Source of the DNA: Halichondria panicea
Lineage: Eukaryota > Porifera > Demospongiae > Suberitida > Halichondriidae
DNA length: 64,000 nt
Assembly (NCBI RefSeq): GCF_963675165.1
Contig: NC_087380.1
Span: 1,231,803 to 1,295,802, forward strand
Direction: 5' to 3'
The position numbers were made by a program, and so were the translations under genes. Shown here piece after piece: positions 11,275 to 21,978 of this stretch. The notes beneath the pieces were generated by a model. It worked only from the letters and a program-made list of their open reading frames with translations, ran no database searches and had not been told where the DNA came from. Every line of letters starts with the position of its first letter. Position 1 is the stretch's first letter.

Positions 11275-14200
11275 TTAAGAACGTGAACTTGAACTCCTTG
11301 ATGTACTGGAGGAAGAACTTGTCAATGAGCTTAAACTTCTTCTCCTGGTAGAACTTGAGATTGTAGTGGTGGACTCGGAACTCTCTTCATTGGTCCATCC
11401 TCGTACTCTTACTCTTCCGGCTCTTCCTCCTTTTCTTGTTTGGTCGGCTACGAGGGGTGGCCTCATCTGCAGAAATGCACACACCATGCAATCATTATAT
11501 ATACATGCACTGAAATAAATTAATGATTCGTGTACTGCATGCTATAAACTATATACAACACTCACTCAGGACACGGCATTCGTAGCTACCAGGAGTGTTG
11601 ACACATTGCTCAGTGTTCTCACATATATTAGGGTATATAGCACATTCATCTTTGTCTGTTGGGGGAAACATTCAGTAATTACGTATGCATGATTGTGTAT
11701 ACTATATATTTGTGGGTACTTTACCTTCACACTCAAAGTTGGAACTCCCTAATTTGAACCCTGTGTTACATCGACACATGTAAGAGCCCAGAGTGTTTAT
11801 ACAATCAGAGTTGTCCCCACACTCGTCCGTCCCAGCTGTACACTCGTCAATATCTGCCAGTAACCTACTCACATCAGTTATATACAACACGTACAATACA
11901 TACCAGTACATGTTCGTCCATCTCCAGAGAAACCATCGTTACAGACACATCTGCCAAGGGGCCTGTTTTGGCAGGAGGCACGGTCAACACAGTCACTGTC
12001 TCGAGAACACATTTCCTTATCTGAAACTGTATATCAAAGAAATTTTAATGGCTATAAAGTATTATAATTATACTGCCTGAGGCTAAACGTACTACACCGA
12101 TTATCTCCAGGAGGGCAGGTGCACTTGAAGCTCCCTGGAGTGTTGACACATAGGTTGGCTGGAGTGCAGCTATTAAGGATAGGTGTGGAGCACTCATCAA
12201 CATCTAAAGTGGGGGAATTTGGCTCAGTAACATAGTACTAATGACCCTGTTTACTGTAATGAACTGCAGGGTTTTTTCTTTAATGGACTTACCAACACAA
12301 ACAACCATTGGAAACCCAACAAATCCAGGAGGGCATGAACAGACGTGACCATCACTAGTACGCTCACACAAGGCATTTGGGGCACAGTCATTAAGTCTTG
12401 TATCATCACACTCATTACCTGCAAGAGGGTGGTTTTAGGAAACTAGCTATATAATTATTATACTTTTGGGCAAACAAACCATTATTATCCTGAATTTTCA
12501 CCATAGTATCAGATAGGGCACTCAATTGCAGTCCTGGTTGGCTCTCATCCAATGATAAAAACAGTGGAAAATGCTCAACTCCTTCTGGAATCTGATCCTC
12601 ATACAAGTGGAATGGAAATGGGACTGCCTCATCTTCAGGTTGGAACTAGCCTCGACTCAAGGCCGCTTGAAAAAGGCGGCCTGGTATACCTTGTATGCGC
12701 ATGCGTGTACATTACCCCAAAAAGGGGGTAATCCGTGTATTTGTGGATACTGTCAGTAAAATAAACCGTATACTATTTGTATTCTGATTTTACAGTCCGT
12801 TACATAGAATATTGTGCAAAGATGACCGAGTTCTTACGCCCTTTATTGTATCAAGCCAAGTCTCTACTTAACGACACCCTACACTGTAAGGCTACAGATG
12901 TTATAGGAAAGGCATGATGTGTTCCTGTGGGTCCCCTGATGAGGCTGTGGTAATATAGACCAGGCAAGTCTTCTGCTACTAAATCTTGCCTTTATGTTCG
13001 ACAAGAAGTCATTGCTGAAGATAAAGAAGCTAATGATTACTCCTGAAAGCTTTTCATAAGCTTTAACTCGACACTCAGGAAGTTATTCACTCAAGATCTA
13101 CTGATGTATTAAAGAGTCCACCACTCTTCCTAGCTGGCAGCTCTAGCTGTCTGGGAGGCTTTCTTGAACTGTCTCTTTGATAAACAGAGCTAGAAGAAGC
13201 AACACTGCTGCAGCATAATTATTCTACTTTGATTAGTGTCTCTGAAAGTTGCCATTGTGGTCACATTGTCATACGTATTATTCCCTTTTGTAACTTTGTC
13301 CGTTTTTTTACAATTTGATGAAATTGTTGTCAATTATTTCGCGCATGCGCATACAAGGTATACCAGGCCGCCTTTTTCATGCGGCCTTGAGTCGAGGCTA
13401 GTTGGAACACTAACTCAGTCAGACGTAAAGCCGAGAAGTCGACCCCTATAAATTATATAATTGCCACTATAACAGGTAAATTTTGCTGGTGCAGATTTTC
13501 GTACAAACTACCCAATTAATATTTGTACAGCTCAAAATTGTGACGTAGGACCTATTGCCCAGAATTAATGCTAAATTACGAAAAATAACCAGCGCTATAC
13601 GGTATAACTCACCCATATCAGCTGAACCAGATGTAGCCATGACGAGGATTTTAAGCACCTGCTCAGACTTCACATTGCCGTCCTTCACGACAAACACGAG
13701 GTCGTCAACTATCCCATTTTGTTCCATTGTTTCGTACAACACTGGTAGAGCAAATCCAATACTAATGGCTGCATGCACATGCAAAACACCGTGACATAAA
13801 ACGTCTGAATACCTTTACACAGTCAAACTCACGATCATTGTCCTTAATTATAACAAGAGCTAATCCGCTCCTCTCAATTGTCACATGATCTTCATTCTGC
13901 ACTTCAATCAAAAGCCAGAAACCTTCATTCCTTTCGTTTACATCATCGTCAATTAGAGATGATATGTCAACAGTAAAAACTGTAGCTCCAGCACCACCAT
14001 TGAATGAGGGCAAGGTAATAGCACCATGGTTGAAGTCTTCAACTACATAATTATATACATGCATGCATTATCAGTATAAGAATTATGAGTCTACCTATAC
14101 GTACCCTCTGCTGGATCTGGGAGGGATTCCGGAGGATATTCAGAAGGCAGTTGGCCGGTGAATTCACTGAAGGTAATTGGCCTAACTGTTATACAAAGGG

Positions 14201-14408
14201 CCCTTGCCCTCTGTCCAGTTATGCTAACATGGATTTCTCCACAATCATTTTCACGAATGGTTGTTTGCCTCTCATCAAATTTAATAGTTACACGTCCTGC
14301 ATACATAGAGAGAGATGGTATAATAGCTATAGAGAGGTGTACATATTATAGTCTACCTTCGTTGAAGTGAATGAGAAGTAGAGAGAGCAAAACAATATAT
14401 GTGGACAT
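11275..14408 (-). pseudogene. CBE4: Calx-beta/EGF gene disrupted by a transposon and a tail frameshift
   Basis: Exons are 14357-14408 (signal peptide MSTYIVLLSLLLIHF), 14105-14296, 13833-14042 and 13613-13768. The fourth Calx-beta exon is split into 13409-13445 and 12480-12646 by an inserted element. EGF exons follow at 12293-12418, 12093-12203, 11904-12020, 11725-11853 and 11566-11655. The tail exon starts at 11466. In frame, the tail meets TGA at 11387-11389. The Ser-rich sequence continues to 11275 in another frame, so there is also an indel in the tail. Architecture is otherwise that of CBE2: two Calx-beta, five EGF, tail. Removing the element and one copy of its 8-bp duplication leaves exactly 204 bp, the length of this exon in CBE1, CBE2, CBE5 and CBE6. 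The gene was therefore intact shortly before insertion. Confidence 0.82.
12647..13400. mobile_element. 754-bp TIR transposon inserted in a CBE4 coding exon
   Basis: The ends TAGCCTCGACTCAAGGCCGC and its reverse complement extend for about 60 bp, to the GCGCATGCG motif. They are flanked by a perfect 8-bp duplication GTTGGAAC at 12639-12646 and 13401-13408. An 8-bp duplication fits hAT- or P-type integration (family knowledge). There is no transposase; a short frame from about 12822 (MTEFLRPLLYQAK) ends after about 30 codons. Related copies are at 53239, 53761 and 61998. Confidence 0.9.
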
Positions 14409-14456
14409 TTCGCTAAGATTGCAGAGTCTACTACATAATGCGACTTAAAATTGAGC

Positions 14457-14467
14457 CTTTATATATA
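14457..14467 (-). promoter_or_regulatory. Predicted TATA box of CBE4
   Basis: TATATATAAAG on the minus strand, 49 bp upstream of the CBE4 ATG, in a block nearly identical to the CBE2 upstream region. Confidence 0.5.
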
Positions 14468-15103
14468 CCCCAGCTATAAAAATTGTTGCATAATTTCTGA
14501 GATTGCTAGCCAAGAAACCTCTCTGTACCACCTTCAACACCCGAACTAAAAATACAATACTGGACCGATCTAGGGAGCAGGAGAAGTGACCTTGAATGTT
14601 ATTTTAAACGCAGGAAACAGCAACTAAAACCAAACATTGTTTAGTGGCCAAATGGTACATTAGCTAAATGGAAATGAGACATAGATCTTCTCGAGACTAT
14701 AAGTGCATGGGCTGCACTTCAACACCCACCCACTCACTCCCCTAATACTCCAGACATCATGACTCTTGCTGAGAGTATAGTCCCTTAATTGGCAGTTTCA
14801 ATCCAACCACCCACCATGCAGCATACATAATTATAGGAGGATGTATTGTTAATTGGTCAAAGTCTGAGTGCCACAGAGATCATGCATGTTGCATTTATTT
14901 GCAATTGTCAAACAAACACACTACTATGGCTTCTGCATGCATGTCTCGAAACTATATATGACATTCAAATTAAGATATAATATTATATTAAACACAGCAT
15001 AAGTTTTGTAAAGTTAATGCACAATTGGTGCAGTAATTGTCAGTCTGTATTATAAAGTTAACTTGAACTGCTTGAACTACTTAATTGATGAAGAACGTGA
15101 GCC
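14468..15103. other. Upstream region of CBE4 / downstream of CBE3
   Basis: No gene seen. The block is closely similar to the CBE2 upstream region (21383-21978), including ACCGATCT, AAACATTGTTTAGTGGCCAA, CCAGACATCATGACTCTTGC and GCACAATTGGTGCAGTAA. It is therefore part of the duplicated unit. Confidence 0.65.
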
Positions 15104-16725
15104 TTAACTACTTGAACTTCTTGTACTGGTGGACTCTAAACTCTCGTCATTCTGATCTCTGTTCCTCGTACCAGATCTTCCACGTCCACTCCTTCGTGTT
15201 GACCTTGTTGACCCCGTTGACTCTATTAACTCGTCCTCATCATTGGCATCATTGGCATCATTGGCACCATTGGCATTCTTCCTCTTTATCCTCTTCGTGT
15301 GTTTCGTCCTTCTGCTACGAGGGGTGGCTTCATCTGCAGAAATACACACATGCGCTCAATCATTTACACAGACCTATAAACGACAGGCTACAACACTCAC
15401 CCCGGACACATTGGTAGCTACCAGGAGTGTTGACACATTGCCTCTGTGAGCCACATATAGTTGGGTAGGCAACACATTCATTTTTGTCTGTTGTGGGAAA
15501 CATTCAGTAACTTGTATGCTATAATTATATTGGTGGGTCTTTACCTTCACACTCAAATCTCGAGCTCCCTTTTTTGAACCCTCTGTTACATCGGCACAAG
15601 TAAGTACCCAGATTGTTGAGGCAGGTAGAGTCATCACCACACTCGTCCGTCCCAGCTGTACACTCGTCGATATCTGTGTGTGTGTGGGTGTGTGTGTCTA
15701 AGTATGCAGTAATGTATATAGCTACAGAGACATAAAAGCCAGAGAGAATCCCATAGGGCAGGATAGGGATCATATAGGCCTCTTAATACAGCACATTGTG
15801 AATAAGGGCACAGTTACGTTAGACATGCAGATAGGATGGAAAAGTGGCCAGACATACCGATGCATGTTGTCCATCTCCATAGAAACCATTGTTGCAGATA
15901 CAGGTGGTACCAAAGGGCCCGTCTTGACAAGAGGCCCGGTCACCGCAGTCACTGTCCATCATACACTCTCCAGGGGAGGATGTGGGGGCGGAGGTTGTGG
16001 GGGTAGGGGTGGTGGGAGGTTCTAGAACATGGGATAGCAATACAATACAATGCGTGCAAACAACTGCAGATGATAATCACCAAAAAGATGAAACAGCCGT
16101 TAAATCAAGCTGTTTACTAACGTATACCTTCACAGGTTCTTCCATCTCCAATTAACCCAGGGAGACAAGAGCAGGTGAAACTGCCAGGTAGGTTGCTACA
16201 CTCGGCAGTAGAGGAGCAATCGTTCAGTATATCCCACAAGCACTCGTTAATGTCTAGAAACAAGACATATGTGTGCATGCATATGTGTGCATGCATGTGT
16301 TGTTAATGCAGACATGTATGCAGACAGATGGAGGATACACCATGTAATTCTCACCATTACAGCCAAATCTGTCAAAACTGGAAAAGTATCCATTCGGACA
16401 CATACAACTATAGCTCCCGATGTTATTAACACACGTGGAAATTGTAGTACAGAGATTAAGAGATGGATCCAGACACTCATTGCGATCTGTATATGGTTAG
16501 AGCTATAGCTCTGTATTATATAGTGATTGGATGCTTACCTGTACAAGTACTTCCATCTCCAGTGAACCCAGGAGGACAGGAACAGGTGAAGCTACCGTCT
16601 GTGTTGACACACATCGCAATGGAGGCACATGGGCTTTGTGCACACTCATTGATATCTGTAGAAATTGTTTTAGTATGACTGTTGTATACATACATATAAT
16701 ATATACAGTTGTTAGAGTGTGTGTC

Positions 16726-16796
<71 letters not shown>

Positions 16797-18606
16797 GTTC
16801 ATGTACCAGCTGGTTATTCGTGATACTATAAGGAGTCGACTCACCCACACACAAGTTGCCTTGCATAATAAAACCAGTTGTACAGGTACAGGTAAAAGAT
16901 CCAGGTATGTTATTACACTCAGAGTTGTCAGGGCAGTTGTTGAGAATGTCTAGGGCACACTCGTCTAAATCTGTAGTGAGGGGCAATACAAATAACACAT
17001 AAGGAAACAGAAACTGGAAATATTACCCCATCAACCGGCTTTTAGAATAAACTCTTTGAGTATAGCTGAATAGATTAACATTGCAGCTATTAAATATAAT
17101 TCATCAGGAGAAATTTATACTCGTTTCTCACCCTGACAGTCAACTGTGGGTTCACCAACAAAGCCGAGGGGACAAGAGCAGTCAAAGCCTCCTGGTGAGT
17201 TGATACACATGGCGTTGGAGGAACAGCTGTTGAGGCTTGGATCAGCACACTCGTTAACATCTGCATCTGCACGAGTGTGGTATTGGAAAAAAACATGAGT
17301 ATTTTGGGTACACAAACCATCATTATCCTGAATTATCACCACAGCAACATCCAAATACAGTCCTGGTTGGCTCTCATTCAACAATAAAAACAGTGGAAAA
17401 TTCTCTACTTCTTCTAGAATCAGATCCTCATACAAGTGGAATGGGAATGAGACCGCCTCATCTTCAGGTTGGAACACCAACTCAGTCAGACGTGAAGTCA
17501 AGAAGTCGACCCCTATATAAATTAAGCAAGTTGTAAATGTATAGGTGACATATTTTCGCGAGTATTAATTTTTGCTTTTTCTTCGAATGAAAGTAAAATC
17601 ACAAAAATTTGTACTAGCAGATAATTGGATGAAACCAACCACTTGCGAGTAATTGAAACATTATAATTTCACAAACTTGAGCAAGTTCGCAAAATTCAAT
17701 ACCACCAAAATGAGCTAAACAGTGAAATCACAAACAAATCTACCTGTGAAAATATGTCACCATATAAGGTATACCACTATAGTAATTATTTAACTCACCC
17801 ATATCAGCTGAACCAGATGTAGCCATGACGATGACTTTAAGCACCTGCTCAGACTTCACATTGCCGTCCTTCACGATAAACACGAGGTCGTCAACCAGCC
17901 CATTTTGTTCGATTGTTTCGTACACTGGTAGAGCAAATCCAATACTGATGGCTGCATGCACATAAAAAACTTCATACAATGTTCTGGATTCGTTTACACT
18001 GTCAAACTCACGATCATTATCTTTGATTATAACAAGAGCTAATCCACTCCTCTCAATTGTTATATTATGTTGATTCTGCACCTCAATCAAAAGCCAGAAA
18101 CCCTCATCCCTTTCGTTTACATCATCATCGATTAGAGAGATGTCAACAGGGAAAACTCCAGTACCACCATTGAATTCGAATGTGGGCAAGGTGATAGCAT
18201 CCTGGCTGAAGTCCTCAACTATAATATATACATGCATGCAGCATAATAATTGTAGAAAACACAAAATTATGAGTCTATAACTATAATTATACGTACCCTC
18301 TGCTGGATCTGGGAGGGATTCTGAGAGAAATTCCGAGGGTAGAGGATCAGTGAATTTACTGAAGGTAATTGGCGTAACTGTAATACTGATGGCCTCTGGC
18401 CTCCGTCCAGTTATCCTAACATGGATTTCTCCAGCATCATTTTCACGAATGGTTGTTTGGCTCTCATCAAATTTAATCGTTACAAGTCCTGCATACATAG
18501 AGAGATGGTATAATAGCTATAGAGAGGTGTACATATTATAGTCACCTTTGTTGAAGTGAATGAGAAGTAGAGAGAGCAAAACAATTGCTGCAATATACGT
18601 GGCCAT
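15104..18606 (-). CDS. CBE3: secreted protein with two Calx-beta and eight EGF exons (frame break in one EGF)
   Basis: Fourteen exons: 18546-18606 (signal peptide MATYIAAIVLLSLLLIHF), 18297-18488, 18012-18218, 17799-17951, 17318-17512, 17132-17260, 16845-16970, 16539-16655, 16355-16486, 16128-16253, 15858-16021, 15545-15673, 15401-15487 and 15104-15333. The order is two Calx-beta domains, eight EGF modules (several with DINEC/DLDEC calcium-binding starts) and a 76-residue charged tail with NDAND repeats and a short Ser run. Every exon is phase 1-1 except 15858-16021, which is 164 nt where 165 is expected. One A is missing relative to CBE1 (CAACATG against CAAACATG). This shifts the frame and removes the last EGF cysteine. 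It is either a real lesion, an assembly error, or bypassed by an alternative donor 4 nt downstream (GTCTGG). Confidence 0.75.
16729..16790. repeat. (GT)n microsatellite
   Basis: About 30 GT dinucleotides in a CBE3 intron between EGF exons. The CV/HT-rich ORFs across it are artefacts. Confidence 0.95.
17544..17761. mobile_element. MITE-like inverted repeat in a CBE3 intron
   Basis: GGTGACATATTTTC at 17544 is mirrored by GAAAATATGTCACC ending at 17761. This 218-bp element has no coding capacity. It lies between the Calx-beta exons at 17318-17512 and 17799-17951 and has no counterpart in the equivalent CBE2 intron. Confidence 0.72.
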
Positions 18607-18660
18607 TTCTATACGAGCTAGGTATAATTATACTATATACCGGTAACATGCACAATTATT

Positions 18661-18670
18661 TCTTATATAG
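18661..18670 (-). promoter_or_regulatory. Predicted TATA box of CBE3
   Basis: CTATATAAGA on the minus strand, 55 bp upstream of the ATG. Surrounding sequence differs from the other CBE promoters. Confidence 0.45.
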
Positions 18671-19059
18671 ACTATCTATATTATAGTTGGGAATCACCCG
18701 GGGAATCACCCGGGAAATCACCCGAGGGGACGAAGCAAACATTATAATCAGCTGCAGCCAATAGGCCTTGTCTCCAAATACTGAGGGGAAAGCCAGCAAA
18801 CCCATCAACCTCAAATTGGCATATACACCATAATTATGCTCAATTAAGATGCCATTGACAAAATCCCCAGGGACTAATTTCAGTGTGACGTACAATAAAA
18901 GTTACAATCATGTACATTCCATTTTTCGTCTACATTACATTCTATGTTAAACACAGCTTATAAGTTTTGTAAATTCAGCTTTATGTTAGTGCATAGTTGG
19001 TGCAGTAATTTTGAGTTTGTATAGTTAACTTAAACTACTTGAACTCCTTCTATACTGGG
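18671..19059. other. Spacer between CBE3 and CBE2
   Basis: No gene seen. It contains a short tandem repeat of GGGAATCACCC-type units at about 18688-18726 and the GTTGGTGCAGTAATT motif found past the 3' end of several paralogs. Confidence 0.6.
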
Positions 19060-21327
19060 TTAAGAACGTGAACGTGAACTTGAACTCCTTGAACTACTGG
19101 AGGAAGAACTTGAGCTTGAACTACTCTCTTCATTGTTCCTTGTATCATATCTATTCTTATTTTTCCGGCCCTTGCTCTTTGTCTTGTTGAATCTGCTACG
19201 AGGGGTGGCCTCATCTGCAGAAATACACACACACCTAATCATTATACACTGTATTTAATGAATCTTGTATACAACACTCACTCAGGAGGACACATTCGTA
19301 GCTACCAGGAGTGTTGACACATTGCTCAGTGTTCTCACATATATTAGGGTATACAGCACATTCATCTTTGTCTGTTGGGGGAAACATTCAGTAATTACGT
19401 ATGCATGTGTATGCATGGGTATTACCTTCACACTCAAATATCGAACTCCCTCTTTTGAACCCTTTGTTACATGGACACATGTAAGAGCCCATGGTGTTGA
19501 TACAGGTAGAGTTGCTCCCACACTCGTCCGTCCCAGCTGTACACTCGTCAATATCTACCAGTAACTTACTCACATCAGTTATATACAACACGTACAACAT
19601 ACCAGTACATGTTCGTCCATCTCCAGAGAAACCATCGTTACAGACACATCTGCCAAGGGGCCTGTTTTGGCAGGAGGCACGGTCACCACAGTCACTGTCT
19701 CGAGAACACATTTCCTTATCTGAAACTGTATATCAAAGAAATTTTAATGGCTATAAAGTATTATAATTATACTGCCTGAGGCTAAACGTACTACACTGGT
19801 TATCTCCAGGAGGACAGGTGCACGTGAAGCTCCCTGGAGTGTTGACACATAGGTTGGCTGGAGTGCAGCTATTAAGGATAGGTGTGGAGCACTCATCAAC
19901 ATCTAAAGTGGGGAATTTGGCTCAGTAGCATAGTACTAATGACCCTGTTTACTGTAATGAACTGCAGGGTTTTTTAATGGACTTACCAACACAAACAACC
20001 ATTGGAAACCCAACAAATCCAGGAGGGCATGAACAGACGTGACCATCACTAGTACGCTCACACAAGGCATTTGGGGCACAGTCATTAAGTCTTGTATCAT
20101 CACACTCGTTACCTGCAAGAGGGTGGTTTTGGGAAACTATATAATTATTATACTTTTGGGCAAACAAACCATCATTATCCTGAATTTTCACCATAGCATC
20201 AGATAGGGCACTCAATTGCAGTCCTTGTTGGCTCTCATCCAATGATAAAAACAGTGGAAAATACTCAACTCCTTCTGGAATCTGATCCTCATACAAGTAG
20301 AATGGGAATGGGACTGCCTCATCTTCAGGTTGGAACACCAACTCAGTCAGACGTAAAGCCGAGAAGTCGACCCCTATAAATTATATAAATGCCACTAACA
20401 GGTAAATTTTGCTGGTGCAGATTTTCGTACAAACTACCCAGTTAATATTTGTACAGCTCAAAATTGTGACGCATGACCTATTGCCCAATTAATGTATTAA
20501 ATTACGAAAAATAACCAGCGCTATACGGTATAACTCACCCATATCAGCTGAACCAGATGTAGCCATGACGAGGATTTTAAGCACCTGCTCAGACTTCACA
20601 TTGCCGTCCTTCACGATAAACACGAGGTCGTCAATCAGCCTATTTTGTTCGATTGTTTCGTACACTGGTAGAGCAAATCCAATACTGATGGCTGCACACA
20701 CACAAACACTGTGACATAAAACGTCTGAATACCTTTACACAGTCAAACTCACGATCATTATCCTTAATTATAACAAGAGCTAATCCGCTCCTCTCAATTG
20801 TCACATCATCTTCATTCTGCACTTCAATCAAAAGCCAGAAACCTTCATTCCTTTCGTTTACATCATCGTCAATTAGAGATGATATGTCAACAGTAAAAAC
20901 TGTAGCTCCAGCACCACCATTGAATGAGGGCAAGGTAATAGCATCATGGCTGAAGTCCTCAACTACATAATTATATACATGCATGCATTATCAGTATAAG
21001 AATTATGAGTCTACCTATACGTACCCTCTGCTGGATCTGGGAGGGATTCCAGGGGATATTCAGAGGGAAGTTGGCCGGTGAATTCACTGAAGGTGATTGA
21101 CCTAACTGTTATACAAACGGCCCTTGCCCTCTGTCCAGTTATGCTAACGTGGATTTCTCCACAATCATTTTCACGAATGGTTGTTTGCCTCTCATCAAAT
21201 TTAATAGTTACACGTCCTGCATACATAGAGAGAGATGGTATAATAGCTATAGAGAGGTGTACATATTATAGTCACCTTCGTTGAAGTGAAGGAGAAGTAG
21301 AGAGAGCAAAACAATATATGTGGCCAT
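19060..21327 (-). CDS. CBE2: secreted protein with two Calx-beta, five EGF and a Ser/Arg tail
   Basis: Eleven exons: 21276-21327, 21025-21216, 20753-20962, 20539-20691, 20170-20373, 19987-20112, 19792-19902, 19603-19719, 19426-19554, 19282-19371 and 19060-19214. They total 1539 nt, or 512 aa. Residues 1-17 are a signal peptide (MATYIVLLSLLLLHF). Residues 18-151 and 152-270 are Calx-beta domains with acidic loops such as DDDVNERNEGFW and terminal DND motifs. Residues 271-461 hold five Cys-rich EGF modules, including DVDEC, DIDEC and DKDEC starts. The tail (462-512) is basic and then poly-Ser/Arg. All internal exons are phase 1-1, and the reading frame is uninterrupted. No transmembrane helix is seen, so a secreted matrix or adhesion protein is the best guess. 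Sponge aggregation-factor proteins also use Calx-beta domains, but their Wreath domain is absent here. Confidence 0.85.
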
Positions 21328-21373
21328 TTTGCAGATTGCAGAGTCTACTACATAATGCGACTTAAAATTGAGT

Positions 21374-21382
21374 CTTTATATA
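21374..21382 (-). promoter_or_regulatory. Predicted TATA box of CBE2
   Basis: TATATAAAG on the minus strand, 47 bp before the ATG. It is conserved in position with CBE4 and CBE6. Confidence 0.55.
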
Positions 21383-21978
21383 CCCCAGCTATAAAAATTG
21401 TTGCATAATTTCTCTGAGGTTGCTAGCCAAGAAACCTCTCTGTACCACCTTCAACATCCGAACTAAAAATACAATACTGGACCGATCTGGGGGGGGGCAG
21501 GAGACGTGACCTTGAATGTCATTTTAAAAGCAGGAAACAGCAACTAAAATCAAACATTGTTTAGTGGCCAAATGGTACATTAGCAATGGAAATGAGACAT
21601 AGATCTTCTAGAGACTATAAGTGCATGGGCTGCACTTCAACACCCACTCACTCCCCTATACTCCAGACATCATGACTCTTGCTGAGAGGAAAGTTTCTTT
21701 ATTGGCAGTTTCAATCCAACCACCCACCATGCAGCATACATGCATATAATAATTATAATTATGCCATTTAATATTTAGTGAGGATGTCTATTGTTAAGTC
21801 AGAGATCATGTTGCATTTGTCAAACAAACACACTACCATATAGCTACTGGCTTCTGCATGCATGTCTCGAAACTATATGACATTCATGACTTATCATAAA
21901 TTAAGGTATATATTAAACACATGCAGCATAAGTTTTACAAAGTTAATGCACAATTGGTGCAGTAAATTGTCAGTCTGG
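21383..21978. other. Spacer between CBE2 and CBE1
   Basis: No gene seen. It is nearly the same sequence as the CBE4 upstream block, so the promoter regions duplicated with the genes. Confidence 0.65.

Noticed and set aside
12822-12930. Short ORF MTEFLRPLLYQAK... inside the CBE4 transposon
   Set aside because: About 30 codons, no recognised domain, no continuation; not annotated as a gene.
16503-16998. ORFs with long His-Thr or Cys-Val runs
   Set aside because: Translated (GT)n microsatellite. The true EGF exons are on either side.
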